Shown one piece after another: positions 1 through 7,933 of a stretch of 46,263 nucleotides of DNA (the first letter of the stretch is position 1; each line of letters opens with the position of its first letter). Source of the DNA: Collimonas sp. OK412. Lineage in GTDB: Bacteria > Pseudomonadota > Gammaproteobacteria > Burkholderiales > Burkholderiaceae_D. A program made the translations under genes and the position numbers. The notes under the pieces were generated by a model that ran no database searches, had not been told where the DNA came from, and worked only from the letters and a program-made list of their open reading frames with translations. The stretch covers positions 1-46,263 of the forward strand of contig NZ_FOLC01000031.1 in the NCBI RefSeq assembly GCF_900112135.1. The letters run 5' to 3'.

Positions 1-1
1 C

Positions 2-73
2 CTGCGCATCGCTTACATCTTGACGAAGAACGGATCAAGCTTCGACCCTAACCTCGTTCCCATAAAAATTTGA
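2..73 (+). CDS. Transposase, C-terminal end only (partial at window edge)
   Basis: An open frame enters from the left edge and stops with TGA at 71-73. It encodes 23 residues beginning LRIAYILTKNG and ending LVPIKI. An RIAY-(hydrophobic)-LTK segment followed shortly by FDP resembles the extreme C-terminus of IS110-type transposases, but this is too little sequence to be firm. A REP-like repeat begins 18 nt after the stop. The right end of the window also carries the start of an IS110-type transposase; whether both belong to the same element type cannot be decided here. Confidence 0.4.
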   Translation: MRIAYILTKNGSSFDPNLVPIKI

Positions 74-90
74 CGAAAACCATAGAATCT

Positions 91-116
91 ATTACGCCCT
101 ACTCCTTACCGCCTTG
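91..116 (-). repeat. REP-like repeat, left copy
   Basis: These 26 bases match the reverse complement of 45753-45778 at 24 of 26 positions (mismatches at the 13th and 23rd bases). They contain ATTACGCC, the arm of the REP-like hairpins at 45771-45911, followed by a diverged copy of the 15-bp repeat ACGCCTTACCGCGTT. The copy lies just after the transposase tail. The rest of 74-323 shows no gene with coding character. Confidence 0.6.
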
Positions 117-323
117 TATGGAGCGGCGGACGCGGAGGAACTGCCCTTGCCAGGCAATTTGCATCCGGATGCGGCAACTCACAGGCACACCGGGGAATGC
201 TGGGTACGGTTGGCGTTCAAGGAGCAGTGAAAGTGGATTCTATAGCGCAAATTTTAGCCGGGGTAGATAATTCGCTTGTCCAGACATCCAACTGTTTAAT
301 CAAAACCATCGATCGAGACGGCC

Positions 324-728
324 ATGCCCACCCGAATAGCCTCTTGCACTTGTGGTCAGCTACGCATTGAAGTCCAAGGCGCGCCGACCGGCATCGGTAT
401 CTGCCACTGCCTTGCTTGCCAGCAGAGAACCGGCAGCGTCTTCGCCGCCCTGGCCAGTTTTGCCGCTCCCTACAAGGTCATCGGCTCAGCTACCGAGTAT
501 GTCCGTACCGGCGATCAGGGAGCAAAATTCATTTTCCGGTTCTGCCCGGTATGCGGGACCAACCTTTTCCATACCGAAGAAGGGGTAGCCGGGAGCGTAG
601 GCGTTGCCGTGGGCGCTTTTGCCGACCCTGGCTTTCCGGCGCCCCAGCTTTCGATCTACGATTGCCGCAGGCATCCTTGGGTTCGGCTGCCGGCTGGCAC
701 CGTCGCTTTCAAGAAGGATCCCCCCTGA
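324..728 (+). CDS. GFA-family (CENP-V/GFA domain) protein
   Basis: This 134-residue protein has the glutathione-dependent formaldehyde-activating enzyme (GFA) fold, a small zinc-binding beta domain. Visible zinc ligands are the N-terminal CTCG motif, CHCLAC with the following QQRTGS stretch, and the later CPVCGTNLF motif. The C-terminus with RHPW and a LPAGT segment is also typical. Many family members have no proven substrate, so a role in formaldehyde or thiol chemistry is only a family-level inference. It stands alone, with non-coding sequence on both sides. Confidence 0.85.
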   Translation: MPTRIASCTCGQLRIEVQGAPTGIGICHCLACQQRTGSVFAALASFAAPYKVIGSATEYVRTGDQGAKFIFRFCPVCGTNLFHTEEGVAGSVGVAVGAFADPGFPAPQLSIYDCRRHPWVRLPAGTVAFKKDPP

Positions 729-1015
729 TATTCGACCCTGCGGAGCTTGATATAACCTGGGGCAGATCGTACGTCTTCTGCCTGGCGAAACCTGAACCAG
801 CACACGTCACCTATAAATTGAATCGAACCAGGCGATGATCGCAGCCGGATAAGACTGCAACGGGCGAAATCAACCTGTAGCGACTGCATCGAAACAACCA
901 GAAGAAAACATTGTAACGGCCAACAACATGCCTGCATATGGACGTTCCGGCACTTATACGCATCGGCGTTAATCACCATTAAAAGATAATCTGCACAGCG
1001 ATAGAAAACTGAAAT

Positions 1016-1957
1016 ATGAAAAAACCGGTAACCGGCAATCAAGAACGGCGGGAGACACGCCGATCTTCACGATTGCTGCCGCCCCGGCCGTCATCGACGG
1101 CCATGTCGCCCGAAGACGCCATTGTCAAAAAACAGGCGCGTGAGCGGAAGGATGCGCTGGTGCGCGGCGTCGCTTCAATACAGGAAATGCGTGAGGCGAT
1201 CAAACGTGCGAGCCGCGACCTGCCTGCCATTTCCGCCGTACCGCGCATGAACATGCTCGACGCCGCGGCATTCCGCATGCATGCGGCAAAAGGCCTGCCG
1301 TTCGTCATCACCGGGCTCGTCGGCAAATGGCCGCTGTCCGCTCTTACGCCGCAAACGCTGCGCGACCGCTTTGGCGAGCTGCACGTGCGCGCGAGGGTTG
1401 GCGACTATGTCAATACCGCCTTCGCGCCTGACCGGGCGATGCAGGATATGTCCCTGCTGGCCTACCTTGAGCTCGTCGCAAATGACACCCAGGACCTGCC
1501 GCCGTACCTGGGCAATCTTGAATTACGTGAATTGAATGCCTTGTGCCACTGGCCCGCCTATTTTAATAAAATGGGCCCGCCGCGCTTCTGGCTTGGCCCG
1601 TCGGGAACGGTGACGCCGCTGCATTGCGACTACGACGATAATATTTTTGCGCAGGTCTGGGGCAGCAAGCGCATTTTCCTGTCGCCGCCTCACCACGACG
1701 AATTCCTTTACCCGCGCGAGGCGAACGCCATCTTGTTCGGTTCGCCGTTTAACCCCGAAGCGCCGGATTTCGAGAAATTTCCGCTTGCCCGCCAGGCGGC
1801 AATGATCGAATGCATCATGCAGCCTGGCGAGCTCCTGTATGTGCCGGCTGGGTGGTACCACCAGGTTCGCGCGCTGACCTTTTCACTGTCGGCTAACCGA
1901 TGGGCCAGGGCGGTGCCGTTGGCATTGAACGGGGATGCTTCGCTGAAGGCCGGCTAA
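1016..1957 (+). CDS. Cupin-like (JmjC/cupin_8) protein, probable Fe(II)/2-oxoglutarate oxygenase
   Basis: This is a 313-residue protein. The cupin_8 core begins near residue 95 with FVITGLVGKWPL. The iron site is visible: PLHCDYDDN gives the His-x-Asp pair, and GWYHQV near the C-terminus gives the distal His after PGELLYVPAG. These ligands and the fold support a 2-oxoglutarate-dependent hydroxylase; the substrate is unknown. The first ~70 residues are basic, low-conservation sequence and the first ATG lacks a clear ribosome-binding site. ATG codons at 1102 or 1187 are therefore possible starts. Confidence 0.8.
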   Translation: MKKPVTGNQERRETRRSSRLLPPRPSSTAMSPEDAIVKKQARERKDALVRGVASIQEMREAIKRASRDLPAISAVPRMNMLDAAAFRMHAAKGLPFVITGLVGKWPLSALTPQTLRDRFGELHVRARVGDYVNTAFAPDRAMQDMSLLAYLELVANDTQDLPPYLGNLELRELNALCHWPAYFNKMGPPRFWLGPSGTVTPLHCDYDDNIFAQVWGSKRIFLSPPHHDEFLYPREANAILFGSPFNPEAPDFEKFPLARQAAMIECIMQPGELLYVPAGWYHQVRALTFSLSANRWARAVPLALNGDASLKAG

Positions 1958-2098
1958 GCCGATCGAATCCACACTTTTCCGACAGGGCCTCGGGCTGCGC
2001 GGCGATTACATCCGATGTAATTGCCGCACCTCACAGCTGCCCCTACTCTTTGGCTATCGCGCCACCGTTCCGGCGGCGTTCACCATCAAGGAGATACC

Positions 2099-2680
2099 AT
2101 GTCCAGCTACCCAGTACACACGATCGAATCCGCGCCCGCGCAATCGAAGCCGGTGCTCCAGCAATTGCAACAGGCGTTCGGCCTGATCCCGAACATCGCG
2201 GCCGCGATGGCCGCTTCACCGGCGCTGATCAACGGCTTCATCGGCCTGTTCGAGCGCGTGCATGCGAGCAGCCTGACGGAGCCGCAGATCCAGGTACTGC
2301 TGCTGACCAACGCAATCACGAACGCCAGTGAATGGCCGGTCGCGTTTCACACCGCACTCGCGTTGAAGGAAGGCGTGCATCCCGCGGATGTCGATGCGAT
2401 CCGGCATGGCGGCCTGCCTGGCGACGCCAGGTTGGCCGCACTGTCAACGCTGGCGCGTACGCTGATCGAAAAACGCGGCCGCCTTGCCGAATCGGACCAG
2501 GGGCGCTTCCTCGAGGCCGGGTTCAGCTCGGAACAGATACTCGAGGTCATTGCGGTGGTTGCCGCATCCACTATCACGAACTACACTGGCAGCGTTACCC
2601 GGCCGGCGCTCGAAACACCGTTTGAGGAATTTGCGTGGCAGGCGCCCACATCCGGAGCCGGTTGCATTTGTCCGCCTTGA
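2099..2680 (+). CDS. Carboxymuconolactone decarboxylase/AhpD-fold protein lacking the CxxC
   Basis: A 193-residue all-helical protein of the CMD/AhpD type. The start was chosen at ATG 2099 because AAGGAG lies 6 nt upstream; an in-frame upstream ATG at 2021 has no such site. In thiol-active AhpD relatives the helix before the conserved His carries CxxC. Here the matching segment reads NASEWPVAFHTALA, so both cysteines are replaced (Ser and Pro) while the His remains. It is therefore unlikely to act as a thiol peroxidase partner. The stop lies 12 nt before the next gene, an XRE/MmyB regulator, suggesting one transcript. Confidence 0.8.
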   Translation: MSSYPVHTIESAPAQSKPVLQQLQQAFGLIPNIAAAMAASPALINGFIGLFERVHASSLTEPQIQVLLLTNAITNASEWPVAFHTALALKEGVHPADVDAIRHGGLPGDARLAALSTLARTLIEKRGRLAESDQGRFLEAGFSSEQILEVIAVVAASTITNYTGSVTRPALETPFEEFAWQAPTSGAGCICPP

Positions 2681-2692
2681 TCAGGAAACCCG

Positions 2693-3538
2693 ATGAACGT
2701 CACCAGTGCCGATCCGAAAGCGCCGCCGAACGAATTTGGCGATTTGTTGCGCTATTGGCGAGACGTGCGTGGCGTGAGCCAGCTCGACCTGTCGCTCGAG
2801 GCCGGCGTCTCGCAGCGCCAGATCAGCTTCATTGAAAGCGGACGCAGCGTACCGGGCCGGCACACAGTCCTGACCCTCGCCCAAACGCTCGACGTGCCGC
2901 TGCGCGACCGCAATGCGCTGCTGCTCGCCGCCGGCTACGCGCCTGTGTATTCTGAAGCGCCATGGAATGCACAGGAGATGCACAGCGTGGTCCGCGCGCT
3001 CGAGCGGGTCATGCGCCAGCATGAACCGTTTCCCGCGATCGTGATGGACCGTAACTGGAACGTGCTGATGACCAACGATGCAGCACCGCGTTTTTTCAAC
3101 TGCTTCATCGATATGGATTCACGAGAAGGTCGGCGCAACATGCTGCACCTGATCTTCGATCCGCATGGCATGCGTCCGTTTGTGGCCGATTGGGACAATG
3201 TCTCGCGCAGCCTGCTGCAACGGGTGTATCGCGAATCGGTCGGCCATGTGCTTGACGGCGGCACCAGAGGCCTGCTCGATGAACTGCTTGCGTATCCCGG
3301 CGTGCCGCCCGACTGGAACACGTATCATGCGCCGTCCGCGGCGCCGGCGATGCCGGTGATTCCGCTTGGTTTCATCAGCGAGGGCGTGGTTCTTCGCTAT
3401 TTTTCGATGGTAACGAGTGTCGGAACACCGCAAAATGTCGCCGCGCAGGAGCTGCGCCTGGAATGCATGTTCCCTGCCGACGAGGCGACCGAAGCACGCC
3501 ATCAGCAGCTGCTTGAGGCACATTCAAAGGAACGCTGA
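2693..3538 (+). CDS. XRE-family regulator with MmyB-like ligand-binding domain
   Basis: 281 residues. The N-terminal helix-turn-helix (about residues 14-70) includes LRYWRDVRGVSQLDLS and VSQRQISFIESGRS, typical of XRE proteins. The C-terminal two thirds carry the MmyB-like PAS-type sensor domain, with the marker FPAIVMDRNWNVLMTNDAA. Regulators of this type often sit beside a single enzyme gene that they control. Here the immediate upstream neighbour, 12 nt away, is the AhpD-fold protein, so control of that gene and of itself is a reasonable inference. The ligand is unknown. Confidence 0.88.
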   Translation: MNVTSADPKAPPNEFGDLLRYWRDVRGVSQLDLSLEAGVSQRQISFIESGRSVPGRHTVLTLAQTLDVPLRDRNALLLAAGYAPVYSEAPWNAQEMHSVVRALERVMRQHEPFPAIVMDRNWNVLMTNDAAPRFFNCFIDMDSREGRRNMLHLIFDPHGMRPFVADWDNVSRSLLQRVYRESVGHVLDGGTRGLLDELLAYPGVPPDWNTYHAPSAAPAMPVIPLGFISEGVVLRYFSMVTSVGTPQNVAAQELRLECMFPADEATEARHQQLLEAHSKER

Positions 3539-3590
3539 GCGCCTTATGGATGCCTGGTCGTGTTCTTATGCCGGGGCCGCAACCGTCTGA

Positions 3591-4367
3591 TCACGCTTCT
3601 TCCGAGAAATGCTTGACGAGCTGGAAAGAAGGCACCAGTTCAGATAGCCGCAGATCAAAGCGTTGATCCAATTTCTGCGCGCGATTGAGCACCACAGGCC
3701 GAAACACACCGGCGTCGTTCCCTTTGACGAAAAAGGCGATGTAGTTGTGGCTGTCCTCGGTCCTGCACCACCATATGCGCCAATCGGTTCCCAGCAACGC
3801 CTGGGCAATAGCTGGAACCGCGGGAGTCGGGCGATCCCACAAATTCGATACCAGGACACCTTGTGGAGCAAGGCAGTGCAGGCAAGCTTTATAGAAGTCG
3901 CTGGTACTTAGTTCGAATGCGGGCCCATCGGCAGAAAAACCGTCCAGCATGACAACATCGGCGCTGTTTTCCTGCTGGGCTTGCATATAGGCTGCGGCGT
4001 CTGCGTGAATGACCTGAAGGCGCTGGTCATCCGCCGGGATCATGAATTGATCGCGCAACGCAATGACTTCAGCGTGCAGCTCCAGCACGGTGATGCGGGC
4101 CGCAGGAAAATTCCGGTAGCAATACTTGACCAGCGATCCGCCGCCCAGGCCAACCATCAAGATGTGTTTTGGCGCTGCCTGGAACAGCAGGAAACCCATC
4201 ATGGCCCGCGTGTAGCTCAGCAGCAGCTTGTCAGGTGCGGAAATCGACATCGCGCTCTGTATGTACTGATGATCGAAATGCAGCGTGCGCATGTCGTCGT
4301 GGTCGAAGACAAAGGGCTTTCCTCCACTTTCGTGGAGCAGCAGTTCGAAGCGATTAAGGTTCGTCAT
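3591..4367 (-). CDS. Spermidine-synthase-like protein A
   Basis: 258 residues with the Rossmann fold of aminopropyltransferases and methyltransferases. The nucleotide-binding motif GLGGGS is at residues 73-78, an acidic residue (VLELH) follows strand 2, and MLDGFSADGP lies at the position of the catalytic-Asp loop. True SpeE enzymes carry GGGDG here, so polyamine synthesis is not assured; such proteins are often annotated spermidine synthase without proof. It is the last gene of a minus-strand run after its paralogue (ends at 4485) and a YkgJ-family gene, with a 117-nt gap to the paralogue. Confidence 0.75.
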   Translation of the reverse strand: MTNLNRFELLLHESGGKPFVFDHDDMRTLHFDHQYIQSAMSISAPDKLLLSYTRAMMGFLLFQAAPKHILMVGLGGGSLVKYCYRNFPAARITVLELHAEVIALRDQFMIPADDQRLQVIHADAAAYMQAQQENSADVVMLDGFSADGPAFELSTSDFYKACLHCLAPQGVLVSNLWDRPTPAVPAIAQALLGTDWRIWWCRTEDSHNYIAFFVKGNDAGVFRPVVLNRAQKLDQRFDLRLSELVPSFQLVKHFSEEA

Positions 4368-4484
4368 GTGATGTGGGTACGCAGCGTGCTGCTGACCGGA
4401 TATCGATCAAGCAGATTTGTATTTCAAAGGCCAGTGTAATAGTTGGCGCAAATAATGGCGCGGCATCTCTGGTTATCCCGATTC

Positions 4485-5297
4485 TTACCCTGCCCGCAAT
4501 TGTTCAGCGGAGAGATGCAGCGCCGCAATCAATTTATCGGTCCGGCGCTGCCGCAATATGTTTTGTGCGGTCATGCGAAGCAACAGGGCATGCTGGAGCT
4601 CCAGGTCTTTCAATCCGTTCATGATCGCCTGGTCCGGCATCTCCAGCGATTTTCCCTTGCATGCAAACACAATCATGTTGCTCGATTCCAGGGCCTCGAC
4701 AGCGATCACTGCACCGTCAAAGCTGCGTTGAATGCGGTCGAGGTAGTGCGTCATGTTTGCCCTGCTGCCCAGCAAATTGACGGCCATGATGCCTTCCGGC
4801 GCCAGGGCCTGATAACAGTCGTCGTAGAAGGCCTGGCTGCACAGCTGGGGCGGCTGTCCCGTGTGGTCGAATCCGTCTACCAGCAGGATCTCGTAATCGC
4901 TGTCGGCATCTCGCACCAGGTCGCGTCCATCCTGGCAACGGATCTGCAGCCGGCGGTCATCCTCAGGAATGTGGAAATGATCCTTTAATGCGATTACTTC
5001 AGGGTTATTTTCGGCAACCACGATAGCCGCGTGCGGCAGGTTGCGATAACAGTATTTGGCCAGCGAGCCGCCGCCCAGCCCGATCATGGCGATCGTGCCG
5101 GGGCTATGCTTGAACAGCAGGAAGCCCATCATTGTCACGGTGTAGCCAAGCAAGAGCGCATCAGGCGCTGCCACGTACATTTCGCTTTGCACTGCGGTAT
5201 TGTCGAATTGCAGCGAGACGGAATGCGCGTTTTTATAAATGAATGGTTTGCCGTCGCTGGAAAACGCTGAAAGTTCGCGGACATTATCTAAAAGCAT
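4485..5297 (-). CDS. Spermidine-synthase-like protein B (paralogue of A)
   Basis: 270 residues, aligning without gaps to the downstream protein through its first ~120 residues: GLGGGS is at 73-78 in both, preceded by MMGFLLF and followed by KYCYRN, and EVIAL and DDRRLQ are shared. The SAM/dcSAM-binding acidic residue is in VVAENNPEV and the loop motif is LVDGFDHTGQPPQ. The two have diverged strongly elsewhere, so this is an old tandem duplication and not a recent copy. It lies 36 nt after the YkgJ-family gene and is probably co-transcribed with it. No substrate can be assigned from sequence. Confidence 0.75.
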   Translation of the reverse strand: MLLDNVRELSAFSSDGKPFIYKNAHSVSLQFDNTAVQSEMYVAAPDALLLGYTVTMMGFLLFKHSPGTIAMIGLGGGSLAKYCYRNLPHAAIVVAENNPEVIALKDHFHIPEDDRRLQIRCQDGRDLVRDADSDYEILLVDGFDHTGQPPQLCSQAFYDDCYQALAPEGIMAVNLLGSRANMTHYLDRIQRSFDGAVIAVEALESSNMIVFACKGKSLEMPDQAIMNGLKDLELQHALLLRMTAQNILRQRRTDKLIAALHLSAEQLRAG

Positions 5298-5333
5298 GGT
5301 TGTGTCTTCAACGTCATCGGATAAAACCGGGAA

Positions 5334-5696
5334 TCACACCAATACGTGGCGTACCTGCTCGAAGTAGCGGTAGACCCGCTGTTCGAGCGCGGGGGCGACC
5401 ATTACCGCAGGCCGCTTGCCGTTCGGACAGGCCAGCCTGGGCGTCGTCCCGAACAGCCTGCAAACCAGCGGACGTTCCTCATATACCTGGCAGCCGCCGG
5501 CTCCCAGATGCGGGCAGCTCAATGCGGCAAGCGCGGCATCCTGTTCCTGTTCACTCTTGCGCGGCAGCCGCGCCATTTCAACACTGGACGCCAGCACCGG
5601 GCCGCAGCAATCGTGGCATCCAGGAATGCAGGCAAATGCGGGGATGCGTTCCCTGAAAAATTTGATTGTCCGGCTGTGTTTGTCCAGTTTGTCCAT
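5334..5696 (-). CDS. YkgJ-family cysteine cluster protein
   Basis: 120 residues. The cysteine pattern ACIPGCHDCC near residues 22-31, then CPHLGAGGCQVY, VCRLFG and ACPNG, is that of the zinc/iron-chelating YkgJ family (often proposed to bind an Fe-S cluster). The family's biochemical function is not established. It heads the minus-strand run leading into the two spermidine-synthase-like genes. The inverted repeat at 5736-5754 lies 40 nt upstream of its start, in the region shared with the divergent SulP gene. Confidence 0.82.
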   Translation of the reverse strand: MDKLDKHSRTIKFFRERIPAFACIPGCHDCCGPVLASSVEMARLPRKSEQEQDAALAALSCPHLGAGGCQVYEERPLVCRLFGTTPRLACPNGKRPAVMVAPALEQRVYRYFEQVRHVLV

Positions 5697-5735
5697 TAAT
5701 TACGCGCGCCTGCAAGATTTCATGTGTTGCATAAC

Positions 5736-5754
5736 ATGATAATATAATTATCAT
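5736..5754. promoter_or_regulatory. Inverted repeat operator candidate, copy 1 (SulP / YkgJ divergent region)
   Basis: Arms ATGATAAT and ATTATCAT are separated by ATA. A TATAAT hexamer (5743-5748, plus strand) lies inside the repeat, so a bound protein would cover a -10 element. The same heptamer arms with the same 3-nt spacing occur at 7879-7899 in front of the ribbon-helix-helix gene. The heptamers equal those of the Fur-box 7-1-7 model (TGATAAT, 1 nt, ATTATCA), but the spacing here is 3 nt. A second, weaker palindrome lies at 5756-5777 (arms CTATGAT and ATCATAG). Confidence 0.6.
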
Positions 5755-5882
5755 ACTATGATTACATATGATCATAGCATACGCATATGGTGTAAATTAA
5801 GACCTGGTAGTCCAAGCGGCGGCGGATTGCACGGCTTCATTCCGAGTAACGATGCGTTTTCCGGCATAACCCACGGTGATGT

Positions 5883-7631
5883 GTGATTAATATCCTGGAA
5901 GCCCGCAAGGCGGGACTCTTTGCACGAGACAAGCTGCTGCCCAACGTGATTGCCGGCGCGATCGTCGGCGTGGTGGCGCTGCCGCTGTCGATGGCTTTCG
6001 CCATTGCTTCGGGAGCCAGGCCCGAACAGGGCCTGTACACGGCAATCGTCGCCGGCTTCCTGGTGTCGATGTTTGGCGGGAGCCGCGCCCAGATCGCCGG
6101 GCCCACCGGCGCGTTTATCGTCATCCTGGCCGGCATTACGGCCAAATACGGTATTTCCGGCTTGCAGATAGCCACCTTGATGGCAGGCGCAATGCTGCTG
6201 TTCATGGGTATCGCCAAAATGGGCAGCGTGATCAAATTTATTCCGGCGCCGGTCATCGTCGGCTTTACCACCGGCATCGCCGTCATCATCTGGGTCGGAC
6301 AATGGAAGGATTTTTTCGGCTTGCCGGCCATTCCCGGCGGGCACTTCCATGAAAAGCTCTGGCATCTGCTTGAAGCCCTGCCGCAACTGCACCCTGCAAC
6401 GACTGCCATTGCGCTGGTCAGCCTGGGCCTGGCAACCTGCCCGTCCAGGCTTGGCCGCTTCAAGCGCATACCTGGGCCGCTGCTGGCGCTGGTGGGAGCC
6501 ACCGTGCTGCAGTCGATTTTCCAATTCAACGGCGTCGCCACCATCGGCAGCGCCTTCGGCGAGATCCCGCAGCATTTGCCGTCATTTTCGATCCCGGCCG
6601 TTACCATGTCGCAGGTAGTCGAGCTGATAGGCCCGGCGTTTACGATCGCCATGCTGGGCGCGATCGAATCGCTGCTGTCAGCGGTAGTGGCCGACGGCAT
6701 GGTCGGCAGCAAACACGATTCGAACCAGGAATTGATCGGCCAGGGGCTGGCCAACATGGTGACGCCGCTGTTCGGCGGCTTTGCCGCAACCGGGGCCATA
6801 GCGCGCACGGCAACCAGCATCCGCAACGGCGGCAGCAGCCCGCTGGCCGGCATCATCCACGCCGGCATGCTGGTCCTGGTGATCGTGCTCCTGGCGCCGC
6901 TGGCGACAAATGTCCCCTTGGCGGCGTTTGCGGCAATCCTGTTCGTGGTCGCCTACAACATGAGCGAATGGAAGCATTTCGCCAAAATGCTGCGCCGGGC
7001 GCCGCGCGCCGATGTCGTCATTTTGGTGGTGACCTTTTTATTGACAGTGCTGACGGACCTGGTGGTGGCAGTCAACATCGGCGTCATCCTGGCGATCATG
7101 CAATTCATGCGCAGGATGGCGGCGGCGGTCGAGGTGCAGCATTTTACCGAGCTTGAACTGAAAGCCGAACTGGCCCAGCATGGCTGGACAACACTGCCGC
7201 CCGGCGTGCTGGTCTATGCGATCGAAGGACCGGTTTTCTTCGGCGCCGTCGAGAACTTTGAAAGAGCGCTGGTCCATACCCATACCGAGCCCCGGATACT
7301 GATACTGCGCCTGCGCTGGGTCCCATTCGTCGACATGACGGGGCTGCTGACCTTGGAAGAGGTGGTGCTGAACATGCGCAAGCGCGGTGTCCGGATGATA
7401 TTGTGCGAGGCCAACCTCAAGGTGAAAACAAAGCTGGCGCGGGCCGGGCTGCTGGAATTGATCGGCGCCGACGATTATCGCGAGGATTTTGCATCGGCGT
7501 TAAGCCATAGCCAAGAGTTGACGGAACACGATGCTCACGCTCAGCACGCCAGGAAATCACCCAAAATGAGCAGCTATGCGGAAAACCTGATCAAGACCAG
7601 TAAAGACTATTTTTGGGGCGGTAAAGACTGA
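5883..7631 (+). CDS. SulP-family anion transporter with C-terminal STAS domain
   Basis: 582 residues, the normal SulP length. The transmembrane core begins with NVIAGAIVGVVALPLSMAFA and QGLYTAIVAGF; the signature IAGPTGAFIV follows. About ten to twelve hydrophobic segments run to residue ~410. A STAS domain fills residues ~430-540, with ILRLRWVPFVDMTGLL as its core. Substrates in the family include sulfate, bicarbonate and dicarboxylates; which applies is not visible. The start is GTG at 5883, since the overlapping ATG at 5879 is stopped after three codons. The tail of ~40 residues (His-rich, then SSYAENLIK) extends past the STAS domain. Confidence 0.9.
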   Translation: MINILEARKAGLFARDKLLPNVIAGAIVGVVALPLSMAFAIASGARPEQGLYTAIVAGFLVSMFGGSRAQIAGPTGAFIVILAGITAKYGISGLQIATLMAGAMLLFMGIAKMGSVIKFIPAPVIVGFTTGIAVIIWVGQWKDFFGLPAIPGGHFHEKLWHLLEALPQLHPATTAIALVSLGLATCPSRLGRFKRIPGPLLALVGATVLQSIFQFNGVATIGSAFGEIPQHLPSFSIPAVTMSQVVELIGPAFTIAMLGAIESLLSAVVADGMVGSKHDSNQELIGQGLANMVTPLFGGFAATGAIARTATSIRNGGSSPLAGIIHAGMLVLVIVLLAPLATNVPLAAFAAILFVVAYNMSEWKHFAKMLRRAPRADVVILVVTFLLTVLTDLVVAVNIGVILAIMQFMRRMAAAVEVQHFTELELKAELAQHGWTTLPPGVLVYAIEGPVFFGAVENFERALVHTHTEPRILILRLRWVPFVDMTGLLTLEEVVLNMRKRGVRMILCEANLKVKTKLARAGLLELIGADDYREDFASALSHSQELTEHDAHAQHARKSPKMSSYAENLIKTSKDYFWGGKD

Positions 7632-7667
7632 CCTGGCAAAAAAACTTCTCCGGCTGATGGCGGGAGC

Positions 7668-7862
7668 TTATTTTTTGCCTGGCTTCGGGGACCTGACAAC
7701 GGCTTTTGTCGCGTAATCGACGTCGTGCCGCTCCAGGTACTCGCGGATCATCTGGCGGATCACCTGGGATGGCGTCAAGTCTTGCGCAAGGCATAGTTCG
7801 TCGAACGCCTTCTTCTTGACCGGATCAATCAGGATTGTGAGGCGCGCAGTTTTCGATTCCAT
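7668..7862 (-). CDS. Ribbon-helix-helix (CopG/Arc-type) DNA-binding protein
   Basis: About 64 residues from ATG 7862 (MESKTARLTILIDP); ATG 7877 would add five residues. The beta-strand ARLTILID, then two helices (KKKAFDELCLAQ and PSQVIRQMIREYLERH), are the ribbon-helix-helix fold. Such proteins are dimeric repressors, usually autoregulatory. The inverted repeat at 7879-7899 lies immediately upstream and overlaps a minus-strand TATAAT at 7897-7902, consistent with autorepression. No toxin gene is adjacent, so it is not obviously an antitoxin. It may also control SulP through the same repeat at 5736-5754. Confidence 0.75.
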   Translation of the reverse strand: MESKTARLTILIDPVKKKAFDELCLAQDLTPSQVIRQMIREYLERHDVDYATKAVVRSPKPGKK

Positions 7863-7878
7863 GGAATGGATAGGCATG

Positions 7879-7899
7879 AATGATAATTTGATTATCATT
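7879..7899. promoter_or_regulatory. Inverted repeat operator candidate, copy 2 (RHH gene)
   Basis: Perfect 9-bp arms AATGATAAT and ATTATCATT are separated by TTG. The repeat overlaps a minus-strand TATAAT (7897-7902) that would serve the RHH gene. The arms match copy 1 at 5736-5754 over at least the inner eight bases, with identical 3-nt spacing. Confidence 0.62.
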
Positions 7900-7933
7900 A
7901 TACACAGCTCGCCCCGCACTTCCAGCAGATCCT

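Noticed and set aside
70-270. A 66-codon frame after the transposase tail
   Set aside because: Starts inside the region next to the transposase stop, overlaps the REP-like repeat, and has shadow-like Arg/Ser composition.
5736-5754. Simple assignment of the repeat as a classical Fur box
   Set aside because: Arms match, but the spacing is 3 nt, not 1, and it does not fit the 19-bp GATAAT array; kept as a rival model only.
5837-6868. A 343-codon open frame antisense to the SulP gene
   Set aside because: Met/Pro/Ala-rich translation without a domain; the SulP frame has all family motifs.
7668-7862. Ribbon-helix-helix protein as an antitoxin
   Set aside because: No toxin-sized gene lies next to it on the same strand; the neighbours are a SulP transporter and a universal stress protein.
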